A stretch of 64,000 nt of DNA, taken from Streptomyces bikiniensis. GTDB lineage: Bacteria > Actinomycetota > Actinomycetes > Streptomycetales > Streptomycetaceae. Positions 55,607 to 64,000 of this stretch are shown piece after piece. Every line of letters starts with the position of its first letter. Position 1 is the stretch's first letter. The notes under the pieces were generated by a model. The model was given only the letters and a program-made list of their open reading frames with translations, was not told where the DNA came from and did not search any database. The stretch covers positions 62,001 through 126,000 of the forward strand of contig JNWL01000007.1 of NCBI GenBank assembly GCA_000716465.1, read 5' to 3'. A program made the position numbers and the translations under genes.

Positions 55607-55636
55607 GGGCGGGAGCCTAGGGCCTGTCCGGCGGGG

Positions 55637-56665
55637 TCACTCGTTGGCGGCCCGGGGGCGGTCGTCGTCCGCGTACTGGTCGAAGAGCGGGGTGCGGCCG
55701 TGGTCGCGGTCGCGGCGCGGGGCGGCCGGGCGCTTGCGGGGGGCCGGGGCGGGGGCCGGGTCGGCCGCCGTGGAGGAGCGGGCCGCGCTCCAGGTCTCCG
55801 GGTCCGTGATGTCGACGCCGCTCGACGCGCGCGGGGCGACCGGGGCGGTGACGTACGTGGGCAGCGGGACCGGGACCGGGTCCCAGCTGTCGCCGCGGGC
55901 CGGGCCGCGGTCGCGCTGCTGGTCCACCCACTCGGCGTGGTCGGTCTGTTCGACCAGGGCGCGCCGGTCCGCCTCCTGCGGGGAGACCGCCGGGGCCGTC
56001 GCGGGCGCCTGGTCGGCCTCCGGTTCGGGCGTCGGGGCGGGGCGGCGGCTCTCGCGCAGCCGGGCGGCCGCCGCCTCGGCGCGGCGCCGGTCCATCACGT
56101 ACACGAAGCGGCGCCGCTCCTGGATCCGCAGGTGGACGATGTACGCGCTGAGGAGCAGGGCGGGGACGGCCGGCGCCCACAGGAAGGGGAGGCCGCCGAC
56201 GGCCGCGACGACCGCGCCGAGGGTGAAGGCGAGGAAGAGGACGATCGTGGTGCGGCGGCGACGGGCGAGGACCTTGCCGCGGCGGGCGCGCTCGGCGGCG
56301 CCCCGTCCCGCCCCGGGCGCGGGCTCGGGGTCGCGGTCCGGCGCGCGGTCCGGGAGCTCCAGGCGCGCCTCCGTCCTGGCCGCGGGCGCGGAGAAGGCCC
56401 GGACGTCGACCGAGCTGAGGTGCTCGGTCGCCGCGTCCGGGTCCACGTCGGGCGTCGGGCCCTGCGCCGTACGGTCCCGCTCCTTGAGCTCCTTGGCGTA
56501 ACGGCGTTCCATGCCCGCCCGTCCGGAAAGCAGCCGGATGGCGGTGCTGAAGCGTTCCGTTGGACGGGCTTCGTTCAGCTCGTCCTGCCTGCGGAGCCAC
56601 ATCGGTACCAAGTAGGCGGCCCAGGCCCCGACGATGACTGCGTAGATGAGGCCGCTGCTGCTCAC
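55637..56665 (-). CDS. glpR: Gephyrin-like molybdotransferase receptor GlpR / cell-division protein SepX
   Basis: This 342-residue protein has an N-terminal membrane helix (SGLIYAVIVGAWAAYLVPMWLRRQDELNEARPTERFSTAIRLL), a disordered acidic region, two further helices (about 138-178), a basic RIQERRRFVYVMDRRRAEAAAARL segment and a Pro-rich tail. The N-terminal signature is that of actinobacterial GlpR, which recruits the MoeA-like Glp to the divisome, and of Streptomyces SepX, needed for stable septa. The matching glp gene is encoded in the same block at 58519. GTG 56665 is the start. An AT-rich promoter region lies upstream. Confidence 0.85.
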   Translation of the reverse strand: MSSSGLIYAVIVGAWAAYLVPMWLRRQDELNEARPTERFSTAIRLLSGRAGMERRYAKELKERDRTAQGPTPDVDPDAATEHLSSVDVRAFSAPAARTEARLELPDRAPDRDPEPAPGAGRGAAERARRGKVLARRRRTTIVLFLAFTLGAVVAAVGGLPFLWAPAVPALLLSAYIVHLRIQERRRFVYVMDRRRAEAAAARLRESRRPAPTPEPEADQAPATAPAVSPQEADRRALVEQTDHAEWVDQQRDRGPARGDSWDPVPVPLPTYVTAPVAPRASSGVDITDPETWSAARSSTAADPAPAPAPRKRPAAPRRDRDHGRTPLFDQYADDDRPRAANE

Positions 56666-56802
56666 GCTTCACACGGTAGAGGGGTTCGCACGGGGGCATA
56701 GGCCAATTGGCCCGGTGTGTCGCACGATCTGGCTGATATCACTGAACTTTTTTGTGATTGTTCAGATCGATTGACTGCCAACTCCCGATTGAATTCGAAC
56801 AC
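56666..56802. promoter_or_regulatory. AT-rich glpR upstream region
   Basis: This 137-base gap is unusually AT-rich for the window, especially 56730-56802. It contains GGCCAATTGGCC (56701-56712) and a CTGAAC...GTTCAG pair around an A/T tract. It probably holds the glpR promoter and the end of the acetyltransferase transcript; I could not fix a -10/-35 pair. Confidence 0.4.
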
Positions 56803-57414
56803 TTATTTCATTCTCGCCTGGCGCCAACGCCTCAGCAGTCCTTCCGGCACCTCTTCCGCCGTGAGCGCGAAGACCAGGTGGTCCCGCCACGCCCCGTCGA
56901 TGTGGAGGTAGCGCGGCCGCAGCCCCTCCTCGCGGAAGCCCAGCTTCTCCACGACCCGGCGCGAGGGCCCGTTCTCCGGGCGGATGCACACCTCGACGCG
57001 GTGCAGGCCGACCGTGCGGAAGCAGTGGTCCACGGCGAGCGCGACCGCCGTCGGCATCACCCCGCGCCCGGCCACCGCGCTGTCCACCCAGTACCCCACG
57101 TGCCCCGAGCACATCGAGCCCCAGGTGATCCCGGCCACCGTCAACTGGCCGACCAGCCGCCCCTGGTACTCGATCACGAACGGCAGCATCCGGCCCGCGT
57201 TCGCCTCCGACCGCAGGTGGCGCACCATCTGACGGTAGGTCGGGCGCCGGGCGGCCGGGCCGCCCGGGGACGGCGGCGGGACCGTCGCCTCCCACGGGCG
57301 CAGCCACTCGCGGTTGCGCCGGTTCACCTCGCGCCAGGCCGCGTGGTCCCGCATCCTTATCGGCCGCAGGACCACCTCGCCGTCGACCAGGACCGCCGGC
57401 CAGGACGGGATCAC
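56803..57414 (-). CDS. GNAT N-acetyltransferase, RimJ/RimL type
   Basis: This 203-residue GNAT protein is of the ribosomal-protein-acetyltransferase type (RimJ/RimL). GEVVLRPIRMRDHAAWREVNRRNREWLRPWEATVP, VGYWVDSAVAGRGVMPTAVALAVDHCFRTVGLHRVEVCIRPENGPSRRVVEKLGFREEG is nearly canonical, with RGVMPTA as the CoA loop. The GTG start overlaps the mogA stop, and it ends with the rare TAA stop next to the AT-rich gap. The operon position between mogA and glpR is conserved in actinomycetes as far as I recall. The acceptor is unknown. Confidence 0.88.
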   Translation of the reverse strand: MIPSWPAVLVDGEVVLRPIRMRDHAAWREVNRRNREWLRPWEATVPPPSPGGPAARRPTYRQMVRHLRSEANAGRMLPFVIEYQGRLVGQLTVAGITWGSMCSGHVGYWVDSAVAGRGVMPTAVALAVDHCFRTVGLHRVEVCIRPENGPSRRVVEKLGFREEGLRPRYLHIDGAWRDHLVFALTAEEVPEGLLRRWRQARMK

Positions 57415-57977
57415 GACGGTCTCGGATGGTCGCCGCCGCGGATCTGGTCGACGGCGTGCCTCAGGAGCGGCTCCAGGACGGCCAGGCCGTCCCGCACGCC
57501 GCCCGTCGAGCCCGGCAGGTTCACGATCAGGGTGCGGCCCGCGACCCCGGCGAGGCCCCGGGAGAGGGCCGAGGTCGGCACCTTCTCCCGGCCGTACGCG
57601 CGGATGGCCTCGGGGATGCCCGGGATCTCCCGCTCCAGGACGCGGCGGGTCATCTCGGGGGTCAGGTCGGTGGGCGAGATGCCCGTGCCCCCGGTGGTGA
57701 CCACCAGGTCGTACCCGGCGTCCACGGCCGCCCGCAGCGCCGCCTCGACGGGCTCGCCGTCCGGGACGACCTGCGGGCCCTCGACCGCGAACCGCAGCGC
57801 GGTCAGGGCCTCGGCGATCAGCGGGCCGCCCTTGTCCTCGTACACCCCGGCCGCCGCCCGGTTGGAGGCGGTGACGACCAGGGCCGCGTAGGCGTCCGCC
57901 GGGGTCTCCCCCGGCACGGCGGGCGCGGTCGGCTCCGGGTGCCCGTGGGTGCCCGCCACCCGTCCGGCGCGGGTCAC
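57411..57977 (-). CDS. mogA: Molybdopterin adenylyltransferase / MogA-like protein
   Basis: This 188-residue MoaB/Mog-fold protein adenylates molybdopterin in molybdenum-cofactor synthesis. The core reads [27 protein letters not shown], then [37 protein letters not shown] with the TTGGTG phosphate loop, and [16 protein letters not shown] near the end. A ~25-residue N-terminal extension precedes the domain. GTG 57977 overlaps the moaC stop. It is between moaC and an acetyltransferase in an overlapping operon. Confidence 0.9.
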   Translation of the reverse strand: MTRAGRVAGTHGHPEPTAPAVPGETPADAYAALVVTASNRAAAGVYEDKGGPLIAEALTALRFAVEGPQVVPDGEPVEAALRAAVDAGYDLVVTTGGTGISPTDLTPEMTRRVLEREIPGIPEAIRAYGREKVPTSALSRGLAGVAGRTLIVNLPGSTGGVRDGLAVLEPLLRHAVDQIRGGDHPRPS

Positions 57978-58459
57978 GACTCGCCCCGCGCCCAGCGGCC
58001 CGACTTGCCGCCCGTCTTCTCCTCCACCCGCACGTCGGAGATGACCGCGCCCTTGTCGACCGCCTTCACCATGTCCACGACCGTCAGGGCCGCGACCGAG
58101 ACCGCCGTCAGGGCCTCCATCTCCACGCCCGTGCGGTCCGTGGTCTTCACGGTCGCCAGGATCTCGACCGCGTCGTCCGCGACCGACAGGTCGAGCGTGA
58201 CGCCCGAGACCGCGAGCGGGTGGCAGAGCGGGATGAGGTCCGGGGTCCTCTTCGCGCCCATGATCCCGGCGATCCGGGCGGTCGCGAGCGCGTCGCCCTT
58301 CGGGACGCCCTCGCCGCGCAGCAGCTCGATCACGCGCGGCGAGACGAGGACCCGTCCGCTGGCGCGTGCCGTGCGGGCCGTGACGTCCTTCGCGGAGACG
58401 TCGACCATGCGGGCCGCCCCCGCCTCGTCGATGTGGGTGAGACCTTGCTGCGTGCTCAT
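57974..58459 (-). CDS. moaC: Cyclic pyranopterin monophosphate synthase
   Basis: This 161-residue MoaC makes cyclic pyranopterin monophosphate, the first intermediate of molybdenum cofactor. The conserved [16 protein letters not shown] start, [28 protein letters not shown] (with the active-site Lys and His) and [41 protein letters not shown] are all present. The ATG is at 58459 with a 59-base gap to the moeA/glp stop. It is in operon with mogA. Confidence 0.96.
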   Translation of the reverse strand: MSTQQGLTHIDEAGAARMVDVSAKDVTARTARASGRVLVSPRVIELLRGEGVPKGDALATARIAGIMGAKRTPDLIPLCHPLAVSGVTLDLSVADDAVEILATVKTTDRTGVEMEALTAVSVAALTVVDMVKAVDKGAVISDVRVEEKTGGKSGRWARGES

Positions 58460-58518
58460 GGCCGTGACACTCCCGGTCGCTGTGTGGGACGAGACACCGT
58501 ACCCCCACCCTGGCCCCC

Positions 58519-59883
58519 TCAGCCGAGGAGGACCACTTCCAGCTCGGCGCCCGGAGCCACGGCCTCCGTCTCCTCCGGGACCACGATCAGGCAGTCCGCG
58601 TGCGCGAGGGCCGCGATCAGGTGGGAGCCGGCACCGCCCACGGGAGTGACGGCGCCGGTCTCCCGGTCGTACACCCCGCGCAGGAACTGGCGGCGGCCCG
58701 CCGGGGACCGCAGGGGGCCGTCCGCGTCCAGGACCGCGCGCGCCCGGGGCCGGTGCAGGTCCTCCACGCCCATCAGGGCGCGGATCGCGGGCCGGACGAA
58801 CAGCTCGAAGGAGACGTACGAGGAGACCGGGTTGCCCGGCAGGGCGAGCAGCGGGATCCGCTCGGCGCCGATCGCGCCGAAGCCCTGCGGCTTGCCCGGC
58901 TGCATGGCCAGCCTGCGGAAGTCGACCTCTCCGTCCGCGGTCAGCGCCTCCTTGACCACGTCGTACGCGCCGACGCTCACCCCGCCCGTGGTCACGAGCA
59001 GGTCCGCCCGGATGAGCTGGTCCTCGATGGCGGAGCGCAGCGACTCCGCGTCGTCGGCGACGGCCCCCACCCGGTAGGCCAGGGCTCCGGCGTCCCGGGC
59101 GGCGGCGGCGAGGGCGAAGCTGTTGGAGTCGTGGATCTGCCCCGGTCCCAGCGGCTCGCCCGGCTGGACCAGCTCGCTGCCGGTGGAGATGACGACGACC
59201 CGGGGGCGGGGCCGCACCCGCACCGTGCCGCGCCCGATCGCGGCGAGCAGGCCGATCTGCGGCGGCCCGAGGACCGTGCCGGCCGCGAGGGCCGGCTCGC
59301 CGGCGCGGACGTCGCTGCCCCGCGCGCGCACGTGGGCGCGTGCCTCGGCGGCGCGGTGCACCCGGACCTCGCCGGCCGCGCCCCCGGGGGAGGTGCTGGC
59401 GGCGCTCATGCCGGTGGCCGCGCCCCCGCCCGTACCGCCGTCGGTCCACTCGACGGGGACGACGGCCTCGGCGCCGGGCGGCAGCGGGGCGCCGGTCATG
59501 ATCCGGGCGGCCTGGCCGGGACCGACCTCGGGCAGGCCGTCCGCGCCGGCCGCGACGTCGCCGATCACCGTGAGGACGGCGGGGAACTCCTCGGTGGCCC
59601 CGGCGACGTCGGCGACCCGGACCGCGTAGCCGTCCATGGAGCTGTTGTCGAAGGGGGGCAGCGCGACCGGCACCGTCACGTCCTCGACGAGGACGCAGCC
59701 CTGGGCGTCGAGGAGTTGCAGCTCGATGGGTTCGAGCGGGGTCACGGAGGCGAGGACGTCGGCCAGGTGCTCGTCGACCGTCCACAGGTCGCGGGCCGGG
59801 CCCGCGCAGGGGTCGTGCGCGCCCTTCTCCCGGTCCTCGTCGTGGTCGTCGTGGGACGGCGACGGTGCCGTGCTGCTGCTCAA
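58519..59883 (-). CDS. glp: Molybdopterin molybdotransferase MoeA / gephyrin-like Glp
   Basis: This 454-residue MoeA-fold protein inserts molybdate into adenylated molybdopterin. It has [35 protein letters not shown], and [21 protein letters not shown] with the TTGG loop and [16 protein letters not shown]. In actinobacteria the paralogue Glp also binds the membrane protein GlpR at the division site, and glpR is in this block (55637). The TTG start has GAGGAG upstream; ~35 acidic residues precede the core. A Gly/Ser/Thr-rich insertion ([20 protein letters not shown]) lies in domain II. Confidence 0.9.
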   Translation of the reverse strand: MSSSTAPSPSHDDHDEDREKGAHDPCAGPARDLWTVDEHLADVLASVTPLEPIELQLLDAQGCVLVEDVTVPVALPPFDNSSMDGYAVRVADVAGATEEFPAVLTVIGDVAAGADGLPEVGPGQAARIMTGAPLPPGAEAVVPVEWTDGGTGGGAATGMSAASTSPGGAAGEVRVHRAAEARAHVRARGSDVRAGEPALAAGTVLGPPQIGLLAAIGRGTVRVRPRPRVVVISTGSELVQPGEPLGPGQIHDSNSFALAAAARDAGALAYRVGAVADDAESLRSAIEDQLIRADLLVTTGGVSVGAYDVVKEALTADGEVDFRRLAMQPGKPQGFGAIGAERIPLLALPGNPVSSYVSFELFVRPAIRALMGVEDLHRPRARAVLDADGPLRSPAGRRQFLRGVYDRETGAVTPVGGAGSHLIAALAHADCLIVVPEETEAVAPGAELEVVLLG

Positions 59884-59886
59884 GGC

Positions 59887-60798
59887 CTACATCTCCTCGC
59901 TGACGTATCTCCGGAGCCAGGCCCGGAAGTCCGGTCCCAGATCTTCACGTTCGCACGCGAGTCTGACAATGGCACGCAGATAGTCGCCGCGGTCGCCGGT
60001 GTCATAGCGGCGCCCCTTGAAGACGACCCCGTGCACCGGGCCGCCGATCTTCTCGTCCGAGGCGAGCTTCTGCAGGGCGTCGGTCAGCTGGATCTCCCCG
60101 CCGCGGCCCGGCTCGGTCTCCCGCAGGGTCCCGAAGACGGCCGGGTCCAGGACGTAGCGGCCGATGATCGCGTAGTTGCTGGGCGCCTCGCCCGGTCCGG
60201 GCTTCTCGACCAGGTCCGTCACCTTCACGACGTCCCCGTCGCCGGTGGCCTCGACGGCCGCGCAGCCGTACAGGTGGATCTGCGAGGGCTCGACCTCCAT
60301 CAGGGCGATCACGCTGCCGCCCTCCCGCTCCTGGACCTCCACCATCCGCGCGAGCAGCGGGTCGCGCGGGTCGATCAGGTCGTCGCCGAGGAGGACCGCG
60401 AAGGGCTGGTCGCCGACGTGCGGGGCGGCGCACAGGACGGCGTGGCCGAGGCCGCGCGGGGCGCCCTGGCGGACGTAGTGCATGGTGGCGAGGTCGCTGG
60501 GCTCCTGGACCTTGGAGAGGCGCTCGGCGTCGCCCTTGCGGCTCAGGGCCTCCTCCAGCTCGTAGTTCCGGTCGAAGTGGTCCTCCAGGGGGCGCTTGTT
60601 CCGGCCGGTGATCATCAGCACGTCGGAGAGGCCGGCCGCGACGGCCTCCTCCACGACGTACTGGATGGCCGGCTTGTCGACGACCGGCAGCATCTCCTTC
60701 GGCGTCGCCTTGGTCGCCGGGAGGAAGCGGGTGCCGAGGCCGGCGGCCGGGATGACAGCCTTGCTGATCCGGCCGAGCCTGGGGAGCGACTGATTCAT
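59887..60798 (-). CDS. galU: UTP-glucose-1-phosphate uridylyltransferase
   Basis: This 303-residue nucleotidyltransferase makes UDP-glucose for cell-wall and exopolysaccharide synthesis. The start [46 protein letters not shown] is the canonical GalU N-terminus with the G-x-G-T-R-x-L-P-x-T-K signature; [10 protein letters not shown] and [20 protein letters not shown] also fit. ATG 60798 is chosen over 60891 because the domain starts 12 residues later. The stop is three bases from the glp start. It is divergent from the 5-formyltetrahydrofolate cyclo-ligase gene. Confidence 0.96.
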   Translation of the reverse strand: MNQSLPRLGRISKAVIPAAGLGTRFLPATKATPKEMLPVVDKPAIQYVVEEAVAAGLSDVLMITGRNKRPLEDHFDRNYELEEALSRKGDAERLSKVQEPSDLATMHYVRQGAPRGLGHAVLCAAPHVGDQPFAVLLGDDLIDPRDPLLARMVEVQEREGGSVIALMEVEPSQIHLYGCAAVEATGDGDVVKVTDLVEKPGPGEAPSNYAIIGRYVLDPAVFGTLRETEPGRGGEIQLTDALQKLASDEKIGGPVHGVVFKGRRYDTGDRGDYLRAIVRLACEREDLGPDFRAWLRRYVSEEM

Positions 60799-60902
60799 GC
60801 GGTGCACCCTAACGGTTCGGAATGAGAGAAAGATGTGGCTCCGATTAACTTCCTCCGCATAAAGGCAGTTACAGGAGCTTCGCGTATTCACGGAGGACCG
60901 TC

Positions 60903-61514
60903 ATGACACCGGAGATGTCCGAAAAGACCTTGCTGCGCAGCCGACTTCTGGGGGCCCGCGCCGCGCTGACCCCCGAGTTCCTCGCGGAGTCGGCCGGGTC
61001 CTTCGCCCGGCAGGGGGCGGAACTGCCCGAGCTCGCCGGGGCGTCGACCGTCGCCGCGTACGTCTCCGTGGGCCGCGAGCCGGGCACGCGCGCGCTGCTC
61101 GACGCGCTCCACGCGCGCGGGGTGCGGGTCCTGCTGCCGGTGCTGCTCCCCGACAACGACCTGGACTGGGCCGCGTACGAGGGTCCGGACCGGCTCGCGC
61201 GGGCGGGCCGGGGGCTCCTCGAACCGGTCGGGCCCCGGCTCGGCCCGGAGGCGGTGTGCGAGGCGGACGCGGTGCTGCTGCCGGGGCTCGCGGTGGACGC
61301 GCGCGGGATGCGGCTGGGGCGGGGCGGCGGCTCGTACGACCGGGTCCTCGCCCGGCTCGCACGGGCCGGCGGGGACCCGGCCCTGGTGGTCCTCCTCTAC
61401 GCGGACGAGGTGGTCGGGCGGGTTCCGGAGGAACCGCACGACCACCCCGTGCACGCGGTGGTGACCCCGGAGGCGGTGATCCGTTTCCGGGCCGCCCCCG
61501 CGCCTAAGGCCTGA
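60903..61514 (+). CDS. 5-formyltetrahydrofolate cyclo-ligase
   Basis: This 203-residue enzyme converts 5-formyl-THF to 5,10-methenyl-THF with ATP. It has KTLLRSRLLGARAAL at the N-terminus, YVSVGREPGTRALLDALHARGVRVLLPVL, and the diagnostic MRLGRGGGSYDRVLARL. GGAGG sits seven bases before the ATG. The gene is divergent from galU and convergent to the penicillin-acylase-family gene, with a small GAGGAC/GTCCTC hairpin (61513-61530) between. It is a housekeeping gene. Confidence 0.94.
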   Translation: MTPEMSEKTLLRSRLLGARAALTPEFLAESAGSFARQGAELPELAGASTVAAYVSVGREPGTRALLDALHARGVRVLLPVLLPDNDLDWAAYEGPDRLARAGRGLLEPVGPRLGPEAVCEADAVLLPGLAVDARGMRLGRGGGSYDRVLARLARAGGDPALVVLLYADEVVGRVPEEPHDHPVHAVVTPEAVIRFRAAPAPKA

Positions 61515-61546
61515 GGACCGGCGCGTCCTCCGCCACGGCCCGACCG

Positions 61547-64000
61547 CTACGGCTTGAGGACCAGTGTGTCCTTCGTCGCCGCGTCGACCGCCGCCTTGCC
61601 GTGGGCCCAGTCGTACAGGTCGCCCTTCGCCCACGCGTCCGTCTGGTCGGTGTAGTGCGTGTGGAAGGCGTGGCCGGAGGCGCCGGTGAGGTTGATCCAC
61701 CGGGACTTGTCCCAGTCGCCGACGTTGACGACCATCCGCATCGACGGCACCCAGATGACCTCGTAGCCGCCGGCCGCGTTCCAGCCGGTGGCGTCGACGG
61801 CCGCCTCGCCGCCGCCCAGGTTCCACGGGCCGCGGTTGAGGAGCCGCTGCACGACGCCGGGGCCGGCGGTGCCGAGGGTCTGGTTCTTCAGGGTCAGCTG
61901 GTGCAGCCGGCCCCAGCTCCAGGTGGAGACGTCCTTGCCGAGCTTGGCGGTCAGCTCCCAGCGCGCGTCCTTCATGGCGCGGGCGAGCAGCTGGTCACGG
62001 GTCTCGGTGGCCTGGTCGGTGCGGTTGCCCGGGGTGGTCCACCACTCGCTCTTCTCCTGCTTGAGGAGCGGGCGGACGACCTCGTACCAGCGGTCGCCGC
62101 CGTCCGGCTGCGCCGAGTCGGGGTCGCGCTGGCCGCACTCGCGGACGAGCTTGTTCTGCTCGTCGACCGGGCCGGTGGCGTCGGCCGGGCGCACGTTGAT
62201 GCAGTCGCCCTCGGCGCGCACCTCCTTGGGCAGCTTGTTGCCGAAGGCGAGCTTGAGGACGTTGCGCCAGACCGCGTTGAAGTAGGCGGCGGCGGCCGAG
62301 TCGGGCTCCTGGGTGTAGTCCCAGCCCTCCAGGAGCTTCTGCGCCTCGCGGACGTGCGGGTCGGCGATGTCGATCTTGAGCAGGAGCGGGTTGAGCAGGG
62401 TCGCGATCTCGCTGCGGTTGTCGGTCTGCATGGTCCGCATGTCGTCCGGCGAGATCTTGCCGCCGTCCTTGATCTTCGACTCGATCAGGTCGTTGATCCG
62501 CTGGCTGCGCGAGCCGTAGCCCCAGTCCTTGGTGAGCAGGGCGGAGTAGTTCTTCGGGTCGATCACGGCCTGGTTGGCGGTGACGATGTAGCCGCGGTCC
62601 GGGTTGTACTCATAGGGCAGCTTCTCGAAGGGGATGTACTGCTTCTTCCACCCGTACGAGGAGTCCCAGCCGGGCGCGGGCAGGGTGCCGTCGCCCTTGG
62701 TGCGCTGCGGGATCCTGCCCGGCGACTGGTAGCCGATGTTGCCCTCGGTGTCGGCGTAGATCAGGTTCTGGGACGGGACCTCGAAGTTCTCGGCGGCGGC
62801 CCGGAAGGAGGCGAAGTCCTTGGCGCGGTCGATGGCGAAGATCGCGTCCATCGACTTGCCCGGCTGGAGGGCGGTCCACTGGAGGGAGACGCCGTAGCCG
62901 GTGCCGCGGTCGGGGGCGGCGTTGCCGACGGGGGCCTTCTGGCCGACCGCCTCCAGCTCGGAGGAGCGGTCGGAGACGAGCGGGCCGCGCTCGGTGGACC
63001 GCACGGTGATCCTGCGGTCGGCGCCGCCGGCGACCTTGATGGTCTCCTCGCGGGTGACGAAGGGCTTGACCTTGCCGTCGACGAGGTAGCCGTCGGGGCC
63101 GATCTTCTCCAGGTAGAGGTCGGTGACGTCGGCGCCGAGGTTGGTGAGGCCCCAGGCGATCTTGTCGTTGTGTCCGATGATCACACCGGGCATGCCGGAG
63201 AAGGTGTAGCCCGAGACGTCGTAGCGGCAGGTGGCCGAGACCGAGCGGCAGTGCAGGCCCATCTGGTACCAGAGGGACGGCAGCTGCGGCGCGAGGTGCG
63301 GGTCGTTGGCGAGCAGCGGCTTGCCGGAGGTCGTGTAGCGGCCGGCGACGACCCAGGAGTTCGAGCCGATGCCGTTGCCGTTGGGGCCGAGCAGGTCCGG
63401 GACGCCGTCGAGGACCTCGGAGAGGGCGGCGAGCTGGGACGTCATGCCGTCCGAGGCGCCGGAGCCGTTGTCCGAGCCGCCGGAACCCGTGGAGCCGTTG
63501 TCCGAGCCGCCGGAGCCCGTGGAGCCGTCGGCCGAACCGTCCGAGCCGCCGGTCGAACCGTCCGAGCCCTCCGAGCCGGCCGGGTTGGTGCCCGGGGTCT
63601 CGCCCGTCCCCAGCTCCTCGTCGTCGCCGCCCTTGCCCGCGGGGTCGAACTTCCCGGTGGAGTCGTCCACCGCGCCCCCGTCCACGATCGGCTGGTGGAG
63701 CGCGTACGGGTACTCCGGGTAGAGCTGCTCGATCTGCGCCGGGGTCAGCCGGCTGGTGAGCAGCGAGCGGTCGATCTCGTCCTGCATGTTGCCGCGCAGG
63801 TCCCAGGCCATCGCCTTCAGCCAGGCCACCGAGTCGACCGGGGTCCACGGCTCGATCGTGTAGTCGTTGGTGAGGGCCAGGGCCGCGTACTCGACGGAGA
63901 CGTCGCCCGGCTTCCGGTCCTTCAGGTAGGCGTTCACGCCCTCCGCGTACGCCTGGAGGTACTTCTTGGTCTCCGGCGACAGGACCTTGTCGTACTCCTC
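61547..64000 (-). CDS. Penicillin-acylase-family N-terminal-nucleophile hydrolase, partial
   Basis: This is an Ntn-type acylase precursor whose N-terminus lies beyond the right edge; about 818 residues are visible. It contains a spacer with an unusual Gly/Ser/Asp/Thr-rich linker (63450-63600, two 30-base coding repeats). It then has the predicted self-processing site at GSNSWV, where Ser becomes the beta-subunit N-terminus, followed by LANDPHLAPQLPSLWYQM, a family hallmark. Later segments include FPNWM-like W-rich loops and HxxD-rich ends. Substrates of this family include beta-lactams, acyl-homoserine lactones and echinocandin-type lipids; the actual one is unknown. Confidence 0.9.
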   Translation of the reverse strand, partial: EEYDKVLSPETKKYLQAYAEGVNAYLKDRKPGDVSVEYAALALTNDYTIEPWTPVDSVAWLKAMAWDLRGNMQDEIDRSLLTSRLTPAQIEQLYPEYPYALHQPIVDGGAVDDSTGKFDPAGKGGDDEELGTGETPGTNPAGSEGSDGSTGGSDGSADGSTGSGGSDNGSTGSGGSDNGSGASDGMTSQLAALSEVLDGVPDLLGPNGNGIGSNSWVVAGRYTTSGKPLLANDPHLAPQLPSLWYQMGLHCRSVSATCRYDVSGYTFSGMPGVIIGHNDKIAWGLTNLGADVTDLYLEKIGPDGYLVDGKVKPFVTREETIKVAGGADRRITVRSTERGPLVSDRSSELEAVGQKAPVGNAAPDRGTGYGVSLQWTALQPGKSMDAIFAIDRAKDFASFRAAAENFEVPSQNLIYADTEGNIGYQSPGRIPQRTKGDGTLPAPGWDSSYGWKKQYIPFEKLPYEYNPDRGYIVTANQAVIDPKNYSALLTKDWGYGSRSQRINDLIESKIKDGGKISPDDMRTMQTDNRSEIATLLNPLLLKIDIADPHVREAQKLLEGWDYTQEPDSAAAAYFNAVWRNVLKLAFGNKLPKEVRAEGDCINVRPADATGPVDEQNKLVRECGQRDPDSAQPDGGDRWYEVVRPLLKQEKSEWWTTPGNRTDQATETRDQLLARAMKDARWELTAKLGKDVSTWSWGRLHQLTLKNQTLGTAGPGVVQRLLNRGPWNLGGGEAAVDATGWNAAGGYEVIWVPSMRMVVNVGDWDKSRWINLTGASGHAFHTHYTDQTDAWAKGDLYDWAHGKAAVDAATKDTLVLKP

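Overview
The window is from a Streptomyces-type actinomycete. GC content is very high, starts are often GTG or TTG, and many neighbouring genes overlap as ATGA or GTGA. Lineage markers include an SsgA-like sporulation protein, a tricorn protease, the gephyrin-like Glp with its membrane partner GlpR (SepX), actinobacterial DUF3618 and holin-X proteins, and a mycothiol-dependent isomerase family member. Functions below come from reading translations, motifs and gene order; no searches were run.

Left part (1-28.3 kb), mostly chromosomal housekeeping and accessory genes: a protein mannosyltransferase (cut by the left edge), a penicillin-binding protein, a truncated YbaK remnant, a small stress-type membrane operon, an Fe/2-oxoglutarate amino-acid hydroxylase next to a LysE exporter, a YbaK deacylase, an ArsR-like regulator, a serine hydrolase, an ECF nickel/cobalt importer (CbiM-CbiQ-CbiO), ssgE, a TetR-MMPL pair with two palindromic operators, a tricorn protease, a Baeyer-Villiger-type monooxygenase/hydrolase/SDR operon divergent from a MerR regulator, exonuclease III and an acetyltransferase.

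Centre (26.7-54.9 kb): an apparently undescribed phosphonate biosynthetic cluster with what looks like a dedicated peptide-signalling switch. A rightward operon (39,967-54,405, possibly to 54,891) encodes PEP mutase, a two-subunit phosphonopyruvate decarboxylase and AEP transaminase, which together make 2-aminoethylphosphonate. It also encodes SbnA/SbnB (L-2,3-diaminopropionate), a stand-alone adenylation domain, a free carrier protein, a FomA-like kinase, an HPr-kinase-like P-loop protein, a nucleotidyltransferase, a flavoprotein, a mycothiol-dependent isomerase-like protein and a DMT exporter. A leftward operon (39,701-29,196) encodes an Fe/2OG dioxygenase, TldD and TldE proteases, an MFS exporter, three ATP-grasp ligases and a condensation-domain-like protein. 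The likely product is a phosphono-peptide or amide containing diaminopropionate.

Immediately left of the cluster lies an HTH-TPR regulator (26,745-27,983) preceded by a 50-codon secreted peptide gene (28,141-28,293), an RRNPP-like receptor/peptide arrangement. The bipartite motif GTCAA-N3/4-TTGCC occurs upstream of the peptide gene, the regulator gene and both divergent phosphonate operons. This suggests that the peptide-receptor pair controls the cluster.

Right part (54.9-64 kb): a bidirectional terminator, tRNA-Ala(CGC), a HEAT-like protein, then a core block on the minus strand (galU, glp/moeA, moaC, mogA, an acetyltransferase, glpR/sepX), 5-formyltetrahydrofolate cyclo-ligase, and a penicillin-acylase-family enzyme cut by the right edge.
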